Virus record (IMG/VR): IMGVR_UViG_3300024346_000031
Location: 1-64,000 of that record
Direction: 5' to 3' (one strand)
Origin: a virus
DNA: 64,000 nucleotides
Each line of letters opens with the position of its first letter. Positions within the stretch are counted from its first letter, which is position 1. Under the pieces are notes generated by a model, which did not search any database, had not been told where the DNA came from, and worked only from the letters and a program-made list of their open reading frames with translations. The translations under genes were made by a program, and so were the position numbers. Positions 51,959 to 61,798 of the stretch are shown one piece after another.

Positions 51959-54895
51959 TTAGAAACTTGGAGTAAATCCAGTTGAATCTGAGCTTAATCC
52001 TCCACCAACTCTAGTAATAGTAATTCTATTGATGAATTTATGAATTCCTCTTGGGAAGTCTACACTAATATCAACAATCGCAGTATTAGCTTCAATTACT
52101 TCATTAGTATTATTCTCAGTATCAAATTGTACTGTATAGCCTTGAAGACCTCTAGCATTTACAACTGAGTCCATGTAGTTTTCTAATATTCCTTTAACTC
52201 TTAATCTTGTGATTTCATCATTAAAGTCAAATAAGAAATTAACTAATATTTGTTCAATGTCTCTTTCAATAGTAGATAGGTTATCTCTAATATGAGCATT
52301 GTTAAGAGCTGATTTAACTCTTTGGTATGCAGTGTTATTACTAAATACTGTAATTCCAAATCCTCTTCTTTTAACTATTAAATTATGACCAACTGGCTCT
52401 AAGAAATCTCTATCGTCATTTGTTAAATCATATTCTAATCCAACTACTTCTGGATCAGTGATAATAGCTCTTTTACCAGCAGTAATCAAGAAAGGTGTTC
52501 CGTTCTTGAATTTTCTAACATACGCGTTAGATACATAAGCTGCTGGTGGAACTGATTTAGTTTTACCGCCTTCTCTAATAAGCATGTTTGGCATTACAAA
52601 ATATTCGTAAGATGACAATGGCACTCCATTAACATCTTCATCTGCAAATTTAAAGGTATAGCTTGGATTCAAACTTAAATTACCTCCTTTAGAAATATAT
52701 TCTGTTGAAACTAATTTATTTACAACGTTAACAAAACTAGGGTCAACTGATTTTTCAAATTGTTCAAATGAAGGATCGTTTAATATCGCCATGACCTTTC
52801 CATTCATTGCTGCTATTTTTCCAAGATGATACTTAGAAGATTGAGATAGATCTCCTTCATAAGAATCTACTATATATCTATAATCTATAGTTTCTCTGTC
52901 TGAAAGAGCAGAAGGTATTGCTGTATATTTAAACAGATACTCTAATATCTCTTTTTGTCTATCTGATGTAGAGTTAGGTAACAATCCAGTTCTTATTTTG
53001 AATCCTTTCATACATTGTCCCTTTAAAGAACCTACAAAGTTTGCAATTCCTTTATATACGGATATTGTATTTCCAGTAGTGTCTAATCCATCTACTTCGT
53101 TTATGCTAGGTACCATAGTAGTAATAACATATTCTAACCTATAAGGGCTTAAATCTTCGCTTGATGTAATTGAAATTATCTTAAGCAGCCTAGGTCTTGA
53201 ATCTCCTACTAATCTAGCTTTAATATAGTGATTAACTTTTAAAAATTCATCAATCTCTGCTTTTTCAGCAGCATTAGCTGTATTTATACCTAATACTAAT
53301 TTATTAGGTTGTTGTATTTGATAATCAGTAAAATAATCAGTGTCAGTTAAATCAAATACCTTTTTAAAATCTGAACCTGAATCTAATACATATTTTATGT
53401 AGTCGTCTACGTTATTATACGTATTTACTGCGATTCTATTTAATAAACTGGAATCCTGATATGTGTAAATCTTAATGTAAGAATAATCATTTCCTCCAAG
53501 GTCTTGTATAAAACCATCTTCTATTTTAGAATAATAAGTGTTTACGCCATCAATAGATTCGTCTCCTGTTCTTAAGAAGCCATCTGTATATGCTTTATAA
53601 ACTTTACTATCTTCAAAAGCTATTAAATAATCATCAGCAGCTGTCCATTTAATTAAACTACTTGTTGTTGCTCCAGTAAAATCATTCTCTGGCAAAGACA
53701 AATCTATTTTGTAAATAAGTTCCTTGTCTCCAGGTTTACTATAACTCAATATGTCTATTAAAGGTGTACTATCTGCTACAGTTCCAGATGGTTCAAAACC
53801 ACCGTTGTCTATTGAATATACATCGTCTGAATCTAATTCATCATATCCATGTCCTATTGTATCAACTCTATGTGTTTCCATGTTGATATCGCTAAAATTG
53901 TCGTCTTCTAAGTCTATCAAATCTAATTTATCTGCGTCTAATGCACATAATAAACCGGTAGTGGCAAATAATCTATTTACTAATGAATCAACTGATGCAA
54001 TAGTACCACTTTGATCTTTAAATTCTGGTATCAAACATCCTGTTACTCTAGCGATTGCTTGTACTTCTTGTAAAGCTAAGAATGAAGGTACTTGACTGTC
54101 TATCAATCCGCTTTCATCAAAGAATTGACTAAATAGAGCATCTTTTGATAATCTAATGTTATTAGACCAATCTCCATCTACTATGATTACTTCTACGAAA
54201 TAATCTGAAATAAAATCGTCTGCGCTAACAAAATTAGGAAAGTCAATTGATTCTCCAAAACTAGCATACCATTCTTTAGCTGTTACATCAAATCCAGTAA
54301 CGGTTGCTTTTCTAACCCACACCGTCATATTAGTGTTTCCTGTATTAGCAAAACTTAATATTTTATTTGATGCGATAGATGCGTTACCAAATGAACTAGG
54401 ATTTAATATATAATCATCTCCTAATGCTAAGTTTTTTGATTTATTTAAGCTTTCATCATCCGCGAACCACAGTTTTCTCTTGTTAAAGAATTCAACTAGT
54501 GGATATTGATATGGTGCAGAGTCTTCATTATTAGAAGAAGATTCAGTATTATATGTTGTAAAGTAGGCTTTATCTAAGTTAGCAACAACGTCAGTGTCTG
54601 TATCTAAAGGCAGTACATTCATTGCAAAAACGGGACCTTCCCGTAATGCTACTTCTATTGTTCTATGAAAGTAACTTCCTTGTTTTTCTAATTGAGTATC
54701 TCTGTCTCCATATACTGCGTTTAATGTACGTACATCGTTTATTAATACCACTGTATTAAAAGGACCTTTTCTACTAGATCCTATGATTAATCTTCCTGTC
54801 GTAAGCGGTAGAGCTAGACCTTGACTTTGGTCTATTTCAACTGTATACACACCAGATGATTTAAAGTTGTTTAAGTTTAATACTTTTTCGGCCAT
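51959..54895 (-). CDS. 18: Tail sheath protein (gp18-like)
   Basis: A 978-aa protein, much longer than T4 gp18 (659 aa). The N-terminus NFKSSGVYTVEIDQSQ, then LTTGRLIIGSSRKGPFNTVV, is the sheath family start. The C-terminal domain has PPAAYVSNAYVRKFKNGTPF, GLEYDLTNDDRDFLEPVGHN, LIVKRRGFGITVFSNNTA and an end FPRGIHKFINRITITRVGGG, all typical of gp18. The extra residues are in the middle (about 110-640) and probably form surface-exposed insert domains. It is the contractile outer tube. A GATAAATA late box precedes it. Confidence 0.92.
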   Translation of the reverse strand: MAEKVLNLNNFKSSGVYTVEIDQSQGLALPLTTGRLIIGSSRKGPFNTVVLINDVRTLNAVYGDRDTQLEKQGSYFHRTIEVALREGPVFAMNVLPLDTDTDVVANLDKAYFTTYNTESSSNNEDSAPYQYPLVEFFNKRKLWFADDESLNKSKNLALGDDYILNPSSFGNASIASNKILSFANTGNTNMTVWVRKATVTGFDVTAKEWYASFGESIDFPNFVSADDFISDYFVEVIIVDGDWSNNIRLSKDALFSQFFDESGLIDSQVPSFLALQEVQAIARVTGCLIPEFKDQSGTIASVDSLVNRLFATTGLLCALDADKLDLIDLEDDNFSDINMETHRVDTIGHGYDELDSDDVYSIDNGGFEPSGTVADSTPLIDILSYSKPGDKELIYKIDLSLPENDFTGATTSSLIKWTAADDYLIAFEDSKVYKAYTDGFLRTGDESIDGVNTYYSKIEDGFIQDLGGNDYSYIKIYTYQDSSLLNRIAVNTYNNVDDYIKYVLDSGSDFKKVFDLTDTDYFTDYQIQQPNKLVLGINTANAAEKAEIDEFLKVNHYIKARLVGDSRPRLLKIISITSSEDLSPYRLEYVITTMVPSINEVDGLDTTGNTISVYKGIANFVGSLKGQCMKGFKIRTGLLPNSTSDRQKEILEYLFKYTAIPSALSDRETIDYRYIVDSYEGDLSQSSKYHLGKIAAMNGKVMAILNDPSFEQFEKSVDPSFVNVVNKLVSTEYISKGGNLSLNPSYTFKFADEDVNGVPLSSYEYFVMPNMLIREGGKTKSVPPAAYVSNAYVRKFKNGTPFLITAGKRAIITDPEVVGLEYDLTNDDRDFLEPVGHNLIVKRRGFGITVFSNNTAYQRVKSALNNAHIRDNLSTIERDIEQILVNFLFDFNDEITRLRVKGILENYMDSVVNARGLQGYTVQFDTENNTNEVIEANTAIVDISVDFPRGIHKFINRITITRVGGGLSSDSTGFTPSF

Positions 54896-54916
54896 TACTG
54901 ATACTATATTTTTAAT

Positions 54917-54924
54917 TATTTATC
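54917..54924 (-). promoter_or_regulatory. Late promoter-like GATAAATA before the sheath gene
   Basis: Minus-strand TTGGATAAATAATTAAAAA lies 22 bp upstream of the sheath ATG and shares GATAAATAATT with the box before the 1007-aa gene. Confidence 0.55.
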
Positions 54925-55018
54925 CAATATTCTAACTAATAAAATTAAAAATGCAAAAAAAATAAACCTTTTGCAAATATTTAGTAAAAGATTATACAGT
55001 TTTAAAAAAATAAATAGT

Positions 55019-55483
55019 ATGGCAAACTCAGACAACAAATGTTCAGATTTAGAAGTAAAGGATACATATACTGATGCAAAAGATACATTCGGTATGATTT
55101 ACAATAAACAAAAGGAACTACAGCAACGATTAGGATTAGATTATACGAACCTTTCTCTACAGGAAATAGCAGAGTCTTGGATGGTAAATAAGCATGCAAT
55201 GAGCGATGAATTAAATGAAATGTTTGATGCATTAGGCGGTATAAATGACGGTATAGGCTCATCTGCTTGGAAATACTGGAAAAAAGACCATTATAAATCA
55301 AGCGAAATGACTATTAAGGATTTATCAGATGAAGATAAATTAGAATTATATTACGAATGGATAGATGGACTTCATTTTTATATGAATTTTGCAATAGCAA
55401 TAGGTATGACAAGTAAAGACATTGTAAATTTATACATGGCTAAAAACGCAGAAAATCACGACCGTCAGGATAGAGGTTACTAA
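55019..55483 (+). CDS. dUTPase/dCTPase, all-alpha NTP pyrophosphatase (gp56-like)
   Basis: About 154 aa from ATG 55019 (MANSDNKCSDLEVKD); an upstream in-frame ATG at 54971 would add 16 residues but lies in the AT-rich promoter zone. Motifs of the dimeric all-alpha dUTPases are present: ESWMVNKHAMSDELNEMFDA (E-x-x-E type helix), SSAWKYWKKDH, ELYYEWIDGLHFYM and NLYMAKNAENHDRQDRGY. It hydrolyses dUTP (and in T4 dCTP) to the monophosphate, protecting phage DNA and feeding thymidylate synthesis. Confidence 0.82.
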   Translation: MANSDNKCSDLEVKDTYTDAKDTFGMIYNKQKELQQRLGLDYTNLSLQEIAESWMVNKHAMSDELNEMFDALGGINDGIGSSAWKYWKKDHYKSSEMTIKDLSDEDKLELYYEWIDGLHFYMNFAIAIGMTSKDIVNLYMAKNAENHDRQDRGY

Positions 55484-55496
55484 AAAAATAAAAGAT

Positions 55497-55754
55497 ATGA
55501 AAATACTAGACGATAACGAACAAACAGGATCAACACCAGGTCCAACTAATAATCCATCGATCAACGCTCACTTAAAGGATGCTGAATGGCTTGCTTGCGA
55601 AAAATGTGATTGTAAAACGTTTGTAGAAGCAATGCAAATTAAAAAAATATCAAAGTTTTTGACAGGTTCAGAAAGAGATAGTATTGCACCTATGCCAGTA
55701 ATAGCCTGTGCTTCATGTGGACATGTAAATGCTGAAATGCAGCCTAACTTATAA
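55497..55754 (+). CDS. Small zinc-ribbon protein
   Basis: An 85-aa protein with two CxxC pairs, ACEKCDCKTF and IACASCGHVNAE, about 40 residues apart, forming a probable zinc ribbon. The N-terminus is a polar linker (NEQTGSTPGPTNNP). It sits between the dUTPase and polymerase genes with gaps of 9-13 bp. A role in replication or transcription is possible but unproven. Confidence 0.6.
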   Translation: MKILDDNEQTGSTPGPTNNPSINAHLKDAEWLACEKCDCKTFVEAMQIKKISKFLTGSERDSIAPMPVIACASCGHVNAEMQPNL

Positions 55755-55763
55755 AAAATACAT

Positions 55764-57179
55764 ATGATAATAGGAAGCGAATATAATGAAAAAATACAAT
55801 CTTTACTTATCTCATATATAAATGAGGCAGGTAAATGTTCTTTCATGAAGAAAAAGTTACATAGATCAGAACTTTTTAACTGGACTATTTCTAAAAATCC
55901 TACCGTAGATAAAAATTGGGATGGAAGATTTATTAAAAGAACACCTTCATCTGGAAAATGGTTAACTAAAGAACGAGTATTTGAATTAATTCAAACTAAA
56001 TTTTCAAAAGAAGATTTAAATACTATATACGAGTCTGATTTCACTGCAAGTAAAGCATACTTAGATATTGAAATAGAATTAATAAGTGATGATTTTCCAG
56101 AAGCAGATAAAGCAGCAATGCCAGTTAATCTTATAACTTTTTGTAATAGTAATAACGATTGTTACGTGTTAAGTACTATGAAAGATCAAAATACAGGAGA
56201 TCCTTTATCAATAGACGAACAAAAAACTATCAATGAAGACGTTCATACATATTTTAAAAATATAAAAAATACAAAGGAAGGTGATAGAAAAATACTGGAT
56301 CAAACCTTTAATATAAATTATATACAATTTAGTACTGAGAAAGAAATGATGGAATGTTTTTTTCATAAAATACTTCCAAAAATACCTCTTATAACTGGTT
56401 GGAATGTCATAAATTTTGACTGGATATATTTAATGAATAGATGTAAAAATATAGGAGTTGATGCATTTTTAAACTTACCGAGTGAAAGAATAGTTTCAAG
56501 ACATAATAAAGTTCCTATACATACTGCTGTTCTTGATTATATGGAAATGGTAATGCAAATGAAACCTTATAAAGTAATGGAAAATTACAAATTAGATTAT
56601 TTTGCTAACCTTTCATTAGGTGTAACTAAACTTAAAAGCAATCATAAGTCAATGCGAGAAGCTCAAAAACATGTAGCTGAATTTACTATGTATAACATAA
56701 TAGACGTATTAATAGTTAAAATGCTAGATGATAAACATGAATTACTAGATGTTGCTCTTAGTTTATCAAAAGTGGCAAGGGTTGAAATAAACAAAGTTTT
56801 TAACCCTGTTCATATAACGGAAACTTTAATATGCAGAGAATTTTTATCAAATGGAATGAGAATGGCAAAGGATGGAAAACCTGAGAATGCAAATAAGTCT
56901 GGTACTTACGCAGGCGCCTTTGTTATGCCTCCTATACCTGGACATTATGATTATGTAGCTTGTTACGATTTTGCCTCAATGTATCCTAATGTTCAAATGC
57001 AATTTAATATATCACCGGATTCCTTTTTAGGAAAAGGAAGTATTAAAAAAACAGGAACAGAAATACCTACAAAAAATGACACATTGTTTTCAGGAGAAAA
57101 GGATTCTGTAACCCGTGTCATATTAAATAGGTTATATAATAAAAGAGTAGAGACAAAGAAAAAAATGAAAACTCTGTGA
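55764..57179 (+). CDS. 43: DNA polymerase gp43-like, N-terminal part only (exonuclease + palm motif A)
   Basis: A 471-aa family B polymerase fragment. Exo I is AYLDIEIEL, Exo II TGWNVINFDWIYLMNR, Exo III YNIIDVLIVKMLD, and palm motif A CYDFASMYPNVQMQFNISPD. It ends at KRVETKKKMKTL, matching the region just before the fingers helix (motif B) of T4 gp43, then stops with TGA TAA. Motif B (KxxxNSxYG) and motif C (DTDS) are absent, and no C-terminal half appears in the following 6.8 kb. T4 gp43 is 898 aa. The three reading frames after the stop give no polymerase motifs for at least 100 bp, so a simple frameshift is unlikely. Split gene 43 is known in some Aeromonas T4-like phages. Confidence 0.88.
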   Translation: MIIGSEYNEKIQSLLISYINEAGKCSFMKKKLHRSELFNWTISKNPTVDKNWDGRFIKRTPSSGKWLTKERVFELIQTKFSKEDLNTIYESDFTASKAYLDIEIELISDDFPEADKAAMPVNLITFCNSNNDCYVLSTMKDQNTGDPLSIDEQKTINEDVHTYFKNIKNTKEGDRKILDQTFNINYIQFSTEKEMMECFFHKILPKIPLITGWNVINFDWIYLMNRCKNIGVDAFLNLPSERIVSRHNKVPIHTAVLDYMEMVMQMKPYKVMENYKLDYFANLSLGVTKLKSNHKSMREAQKHVAEFTMYNIIDVLIVKMLDDKHELLDVALSLSKVARVEINKVFNPVHITETLICREFLSNGMRMAKDGKPENANKSGTYAGAFVMPPIPGHYDYVACYDFASMYPNVQMQFNISPDSFLGKGSIKKTGTEIPTKNDTLFSGEKDSVTRVILNRLYNKRVETKKKMKTL

Positions 57180-57279
57180 TAACATATACATATAATATAG
57201 ACATTAATAATTATTTTACCTATTATAACGTAAGTTGTTCTTATGTAAATATTATACCTAAATATGAAATCAGGGAGAT

Positions 57280-58041
57280 ATGATAGGATTTCTAAAAAAA
57301 ATATTCAATAAAAAAAATAAGAATAGTATGAATACTGAAAGATTAATAAGCTTAAAAGAAAACTTTACAGGTCAGCAGTTTCAATGGATAAAAACTCCAG
57401 ATAGAAACTTACTTGGTAAAATAGTCAAATGTAGAGATATAGAACCGAAGGGAAGAGGTTTTGTAGCAACTTTTAATGATGGATCTAGTATAAACACTGA
57501 ATTATTAAATAGAAATTTAATGATGATCACCGAAGGAATGCAACCTCTATCTAAATCAGAAGTACAAGCTATAGCAGGTCCCCCTGTTCCCACTAGCGTA
57601 CCTAATTCCAATGAAACATTAAAAGCAGGTCCAACTGGAAGCGGGCCTATTCAAATGCCAGATAACTTGAAACAATTTCAAACGCCTCCTTCTCAAAAAA
57701 TAACTGAACCTGCTAAAGACAAGGTAGGAGAAAACCCATATACAAAACAAACCCCTGTTCATGCAACAAATATGTTTAGCATGTTTAACGCAGACGAAAC
57801 TACCTTAAATATTTCAGTTAGCTTAAAGTTACCTAATAAGAAACTTCTTAAGATGATGTATGAAAACGCAGATAATAAAGAAGTATTCTTATCTGATCTA
57901 TCTCAATACGTTTATTCAAAGATAAATAATAACATAGTTAAAGAATCTCTTAAAAACAATTTAGTCCCACTTAAAAAAAAGACTAAAACTAACAAGACAA
58001 CCGAAGTAACTATAACTGAAATAACAGATAATCATGAATAA
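57280..58041 (+). CDS. Hypothetical protein with proline-rich linker
   Basis: A 253-aa protein. Its ATG at 57280 follows AGGGAGAT, one of the few Shine-Dalgarno-like sequences here. Residues ~25-85 may be a small beta barrel (FQWIKTPDRNLLGKIVKCRD, GRGFVATFNDGSSINTELLN). Residues ~90-165 are a Pro/Thr/Asn linker; the C-terminal ~80 residues have strand-helix (LNISVSLKLPNKKLLKMMYE) and a Lys/Thr-rich tail. No family recognised. The location right after the polymerase fragment suggests a replication role. The next gene overlaps its 3' end by 8 bp. Confidence 0.55.
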   Translation: MIGFLKKIFNKKNKNSMNTERLISLKENFTGQQFQWIKTPDRNLLGKIVKCRDIEPKGRGFVATFNDGSSINTELLNRNLMMITEGMQPLSKSEVQAIAGPPVPTSVPNSNETLKAGPTGSGPIQMPDNLKQFQTPPSQKITEPAKDKVGENPYTKQTPVHATNMFSMFNADETTLNISVSLKLPNKKLLKMMYENADNKEVFLSDLSQYVYSKINNNIVKESLKNNLVPLKKKTKTNKTTEVTITEITDNHE

Positions 58042-58597
58042 AGAAGAAAATATCAAACAATTATTATATTCAAATGATGACAATCTAGAAGTAAATTGGA
58101 TATCTCAAGGAAAATCTGGATTTCAAAGAACTAGCGACTCCAAAGAAGCTATTTCTATTTTATTATTTGACTTGACAGATGGAATGAAAATTAACAACAT
58201 ATATTTGTTAAATCAAGCGGACTATTTAAATGGAAAAGAATGTTCTTCATGCTTAATAGAAGACATTAACTATAAAATAGAAGACAATGAATACGATACT
58301 TTTTTGAGATGCATTCATAAAGATTTAAACATAAAAAAACCTAATGTAGATCATTGTTATTATTTAGGTAAGGTTAATCACAACATACCTTTTAAAAAGA
58401 CATATAATGCATATGCTCTTTGTTTAAACGATTATATAAAATCTCCAAAGGGATTCAAATTAGATATCCCAGAAGGTGATATCAATGGAAATCATTATTC
58501 CTTGAAAAAAATGAAATTTTCAAGAGTAATAAAAGGCGAATGCGAAGACTCACTAGTCTTATCTAGTTGTATGCTTCTTCTTTCGTATTTATCTTAA
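58034..58597 (+). CDS. Hypothetical protein
   Basis: A 187-aa protein starting MNKEENIKQLLYSNDDNLEV. Mixed alpha/beta, with eight cysteines (CSSCLIEDINYK, FLRCIHKDL, HCYYLG and others), a high content for this phage. No transmembrane segment except a mildly hydrophobic end (LVLSSCMLLLSYLS). Unknown family. The 8-bp overlap with the previous gene suggests translational coupling. Confidence 0.55.
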   Translation: MNKEENIKQLLYSNDDNLEVNWISQGKSGFQRTSDSKEAISILLFDLTDGMKINNIYLLNQADYLNGKECSSCLIEDINYKIEDNEYDTFLRCIHKDLNIKKPNVDHCYYLGKVNHNIPFKKTYNAYALCLNDYIKSPKGFKLDIPEGDINGNHYSLKKMKFSRVIKGECEDSLVLSSCMLLLSYLS

Positions 58598-58731
58598 TAC
58601 ACCTTATATATGATATAATAATTCATAAGGAATTAAATAATGAGCGCGTTTATTTTAAATTTTAGTAAATAAGAATAAATGTATGAAAACCCACGCATCT
58701 TTTTTAGTACAAAAATAAAAATATAACAAAC

Positions 58732-59940
58732 ATGAGTAGAAGTACAGCAGATACATTAGCAGCTTTTAGTAAATTTAACGACAAGTTAGCAAAAGAAACA
58801 AAAGGAAGAGTAAAATTAAGAGGATTTTCTGATATAGATGAATTTATTCATACTGGAAATTATTTACTTAACGCTCAAATGTCAGGTAGCCTAAGAGGCG
58901 GATATCCAAATGCTAGAAGTTTAGGCGTATCTGGAGATTCTGGAACAGGTAAAACCTTCTTAGCGATGAACGCAGTTCATAACGCACAAAAACAGGGATA
59001 CGTTGCTTTTTATATAGATTCAGAGGGAGCTTTAGATTCAAAAGACTTTGAAAACTTTGGAATAGATATGAGTCTTTTAAATTATAAAAGAATGGCAAAA
59101 ATATCAGAAGTAAAGTTTTACATAAATGATATTATAAAAACAGCTGAGGCAAATCCAGGTTTAAAAATGATATTGGTTGTAGATTCTTTAACTCACTTGA
59201 ACACAGATAAAGAAGTAAACGATATTAGTAAAGGAAGCAACGCTCAAGATATGGGACTAAGAGCAAAAGAGTTAAGAGCTCTTTTCAAATCATTTACACT
59301 AGACTTATCTAATTTAAAAATACCTTTAATTTTTACCGCCCATAACTATGCAGGACAGGATCAATATGCTGGAAAAACAATGTCAGGCGGAGGTGGTCCT
59401 TTGTATGCCGCTTCAGTAGTAATGATGTTGGCTAAAGGACATCTTAAAGATGATGAAGAAGATGAAAAAAAGAAAACTGGAGTAATAGTTAGATGTAATA
59501 CCGATAAGAATCGTTTAGCTAAACCTGAAAGAATAGAATTCCATATAGGTTTTCACAAAGGAATGAATCCATATGTTGGATTACAGGATTACATTAGCTG
59601 GGATGCATGTGGAGTAGGTAGAGGAAGTGTTATATCCGAAAAAGAATTTAGTAAGCTTTCAGAATCAGATCAAGCACAGTGTAGACCTTTTAAAGAAGGA
59701 GATAAAGATGTATATTTTCAACCTAAAAAATCAGCACGAAACTATATAAACAAATGGACAGGCGATAGGATACCTTGGAGGGAAATATTTACAGAAAAGG
59801 TATTTACCGATAAAGTAATAGATGAACTTGATGAAAACGTAATAAAGCCAAAGTTTAAATATAGTTCTATCTCAGAAGTTTTAAAAGATGAATTAGAGGA
59901 ATTAGAAGACTCTTTTGAAATAGAAGCTAGCGATGATTGA
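58732..59940 (+). CDS. uvsX: UvsX recombinase (RecA family)
   Basis: A 402-aa protein. Walker A GDSGTGKT is at residues 68-75 and Walker B MILVVDSLTHLN follows; FTAHNYAGQD and SGGGGPLYAASVVMMLAKG match the RecA/UvsX L2 and core region. The acidic C-terminus (ELEELEDSFEIEASDD) is as in T4 UvsX. It pairs homologous DNA for recombination-dependent replication, working with gp32 and the gp46/47 nuclease encoded nearby. A gap of 134 bp upstream holds an AT-rich promoter region but no gene. Confidence 0.95.
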   Translation: MSRSTADTLAAFSKFNDKLAKETKGRVKLRGFSDIDEFIHTGNYLLNAQMSGSLRGGYPNARSLGVSGDSGTGKTFLAMNAVHNAQKQGYVAFYIDSEGALDSKDFENFGIDMSLLNYKRMAKISEVKFYINDIIKTAEANPGLKMILVVDSLTHLNTDKEVNDISKGSNAQDMGLRAKELRALFKSFTLDLSNLKIPLIFTAHNYAGQDQYAGKTMSGGGGPLYAASVVMMLAKGHLKDDEEDEKKKTGVIVRCNTDKNRLAKPERIEFHIGFHKGMNPYVGLQDYISWDACGVGRGSVISEKEFSKLSESDQAQCRPFKEGDKDVYFQPKKSARNYINKWTGDRIPWREIFTEKVFTDKVIDELDENVIKPKFKYSSISEVLKDELEELEDSFEIEASDD

Positions 59941-60277
59941 ACTCAAAAAAAATCTTGAATTAAAGTATTATTTAAATATGCACTTAAATAGTGCTTTACT
60001 TGAAAAGGAATCTATATTGTTTGAGATAATAAATTACATATTAGAAAACAATACTAAAGACAAAGAAGTAACTTACAAAAATTGTAAATTTTCAACTAAG
60101 ACTTTAAAATATATTTTTGGCGAAAGATTTGTAACTGATGAATCAAAAGATAGTATAATATACATGATAAAGGGATTGGTTGAAGATGGATACATAGACG
60201 TAAACTCTAAAACCTTCCATATATCTAAAAAAGGAATAGGTAAATTCTATAACATAACTGAAAAATATAAAGCATGA
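59933..60277 (+). CDS. Small hypothetical protein between uvsX and gene 41, winged-helix-like
   Basis: A 114-aa protein overlapping uvsX by 8 bp and the helicase gene by 4 bp (ATGA). The N-terminal helices contain LNSALLEKESILFEIINYIL; the C-terminal half (SIIYMIKGLVEDGYIDVNSK then FHISKKGIGKFY) looks like a winged helix with its wing. T4 has gene 40 at the same place and of similar length, but I see no clear similarity to gp40. Possible helicase-loading or DNA-binding accessory. Confidence 0.55.
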   Translation: MIELKKNLELKYYLNMHLNSALLEKESILFEIINYILENNTKDKEVTYKNCKFSTKTLKYIFGERFVTDESKDSIIYMIKGLVEDGYIDVNSKTFHISKKGIGKFYNITEKYKA

Positions 60278-61779
60278 TAGACTTCATAGAAAACATTGAG
60301 CTTCTTGAAAAAATGGTTTGGAACTTTGTTTTAAACCCAAATGCAGATGAAGATTTATTAAAACCTTCTAATTCCGAAGAATATCTAGATAAAAAAGATT
60401 TAATAAGTAAAATCAAAGCTAAATATTTTTCAAATGAAGATTTACAAGTTACTTGGAAGTATGCTACTCTATATTATAAAGACCATAAAAAAATACCTAC
60501 TAAAAAAGAATTAAAAGTATTTCTAGGCCTTAAGAATGAAGAAATAGATCAATTAGTTTTAGACGAGATTTATAACTATAACTTGTCTGATCATAATTAT
60601 AGTTTTTTATATAAGTATGTAAAAGCTTTTGTTTTGTTAAGAGGATTTAACATATTATTAATAGATATGTTAACTACTTTGAAAACTACTAACGTTAATC
60701 CTGAAAACATAGAACAGGTTATTGAAAGCGTTAGAAATAAAATGAACGATAAGTTATCTATTAATTTTGAAAATGGCAAGTCAGGGCTTAACTTTTTAAA
60801 TCCAATGCACCACATTCAAATATCTAAAGAAGGTTGTCCATCAGGTTTTAAATTCTTTGATAAGACACAGGGAGGAGGTTGGAATGCAAAATCATTAGTT
60901 GTTTTTCAAGGTAGACCAAAAGTAGGAAAATCAATAGTTCTTGGAAATATAGCAACACGTTCTTTTCTAGCTGGAAATAACACAGGGGTAGTCACCGTTG
61001 AATTATCTGAAGGTAAATACATGAAAAGATTAGGTTCAAACATATTGGGTATTGAAACTATCAAATATGATGCCTTTACTAATGAAAAGGCAATGGCTAT
61101 GGTTCAAGGAAAATTAAAAGAACTTAAAGATTCTGGAAAACAATACGGAGAACTTTTAATAAAAGAATTTGCAACAGGTGGCGCAACCGCTATTGATGTA
61201 GAAAATTACTTTATTAGACAGGAAAAAGAAATGAATAAAAAGTTTACCGTAATCGTTGTTGATTATATAAACTTAATGAGACCTATTACTGAACAGGGAG
61301 GTTTGTATGAAAAGATAAAAGTAATATCCGAAGAATTAAGAGGAGTTGCTATGAGAAATAAATGGTGTATAATAACAGCTACTCAAATTAAAAGAGATGC
61401 TATCGATGACTTTGATTTAGGAATGGATTCAGTAGCTGAATCTTTTGGGTTAATACATACAGTAGATGCATTATACGGGTTAATGCGAGGTCCTCTTGAA
61501 TCAAGAATGAAAATAAAACTTATAGCAAATCGTGATAATGGATACGAAGAAAGTTATAAATTTTATGATATGAAAAAAGACTATATGAGATTAGATGAAT
61601 CGTTTGGAGAAAATAGCGAATATTACAGCGATGATGACTCAACTAACAACATGGAAACTGAATTAAGAGATTCTTATAAAAATATTAACTCTGTTAAATC
61701 TGATGATATTGATTCTAATAACCAAGAGCACACGTCTACTAAGTTAGATGACTACACTGACTTGCTTAGTCAGATATAA
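60274..61779 (+). CDS. 41: Replicative DnaB-type helicase (gp41-like)
   Basis: A 501-aa protein. A helical N-terminal domain (~1-165) precedes the RecA-like domain: GGGWNAKSLVVFQGRPKVGK (Walker A at 213-220), TGVVTVELSEGKYMKRLGS (H1a type), FTVIVVDYINLM (Walker B), KWCIITATQIKRDA (H3) and KIKLIANRDNGYE (H4). It unwinds the fork on the lagging strand. The C-terminal ~45 residues are acidic and polar. The order uvsX - small gene - 41 is the T4 order. Confidence 0.95.
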   Translation: MIDFIENIELLEKMVWNFVLNPNADEDLLKPSNSEEYLDKKDLISKIKAKYFSNEDLQVTWKYATLYYKDHKKIPTKKELKVFLGLKNEEIDQLVLDEIYNYNLSDHNYSFLYKYVKAFVLLRGFNILLIDMLTTLKTTNVNPENIEQVIESVRNKMNDKLSINFENGKSGLNFLNPMHHIQISKEGCPSGFKFFDKTQGGGWNAKSLVVFQGRPKVGKSIVLGNIATRSFLAGNNTGVVTVELSEGKYMKRLGSNILGIETIKYDAFTNEKAMAMVQGKLKELKDSGKQYGELLIKEFATGGATAIDVENYFIRQEKEMNKKFTVIVVDYINLMRPITEQGGLYEKIKVISEELRGVAMRNKWCIITATQIKRDAIDDFDLGMDSVAESFGLIHTVDALYGLMRGPLESRMKIKLIANRDNGYEESYKFYDMKKDYMRLDESFGENSEYYSDDDSTNNMETELRDSYKNINSVKSDDIDSNNQEHTSTKLDDYTDLLSQI

Positions 61780-61798
61780 AAAAGTATTGAATAATAAT

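Noticed and set aside
58598-58731. Mini-ORFs (10-15 codons) upstream of uvsX
   Set aside because: Too short and without supporting features; the gap is better read as leader and promoter.
59933-60277. Assignment as T4 gp40
   Set aside because: Same position and length, but no visible similarity; its C-terminal half looks like a winged helix instead.
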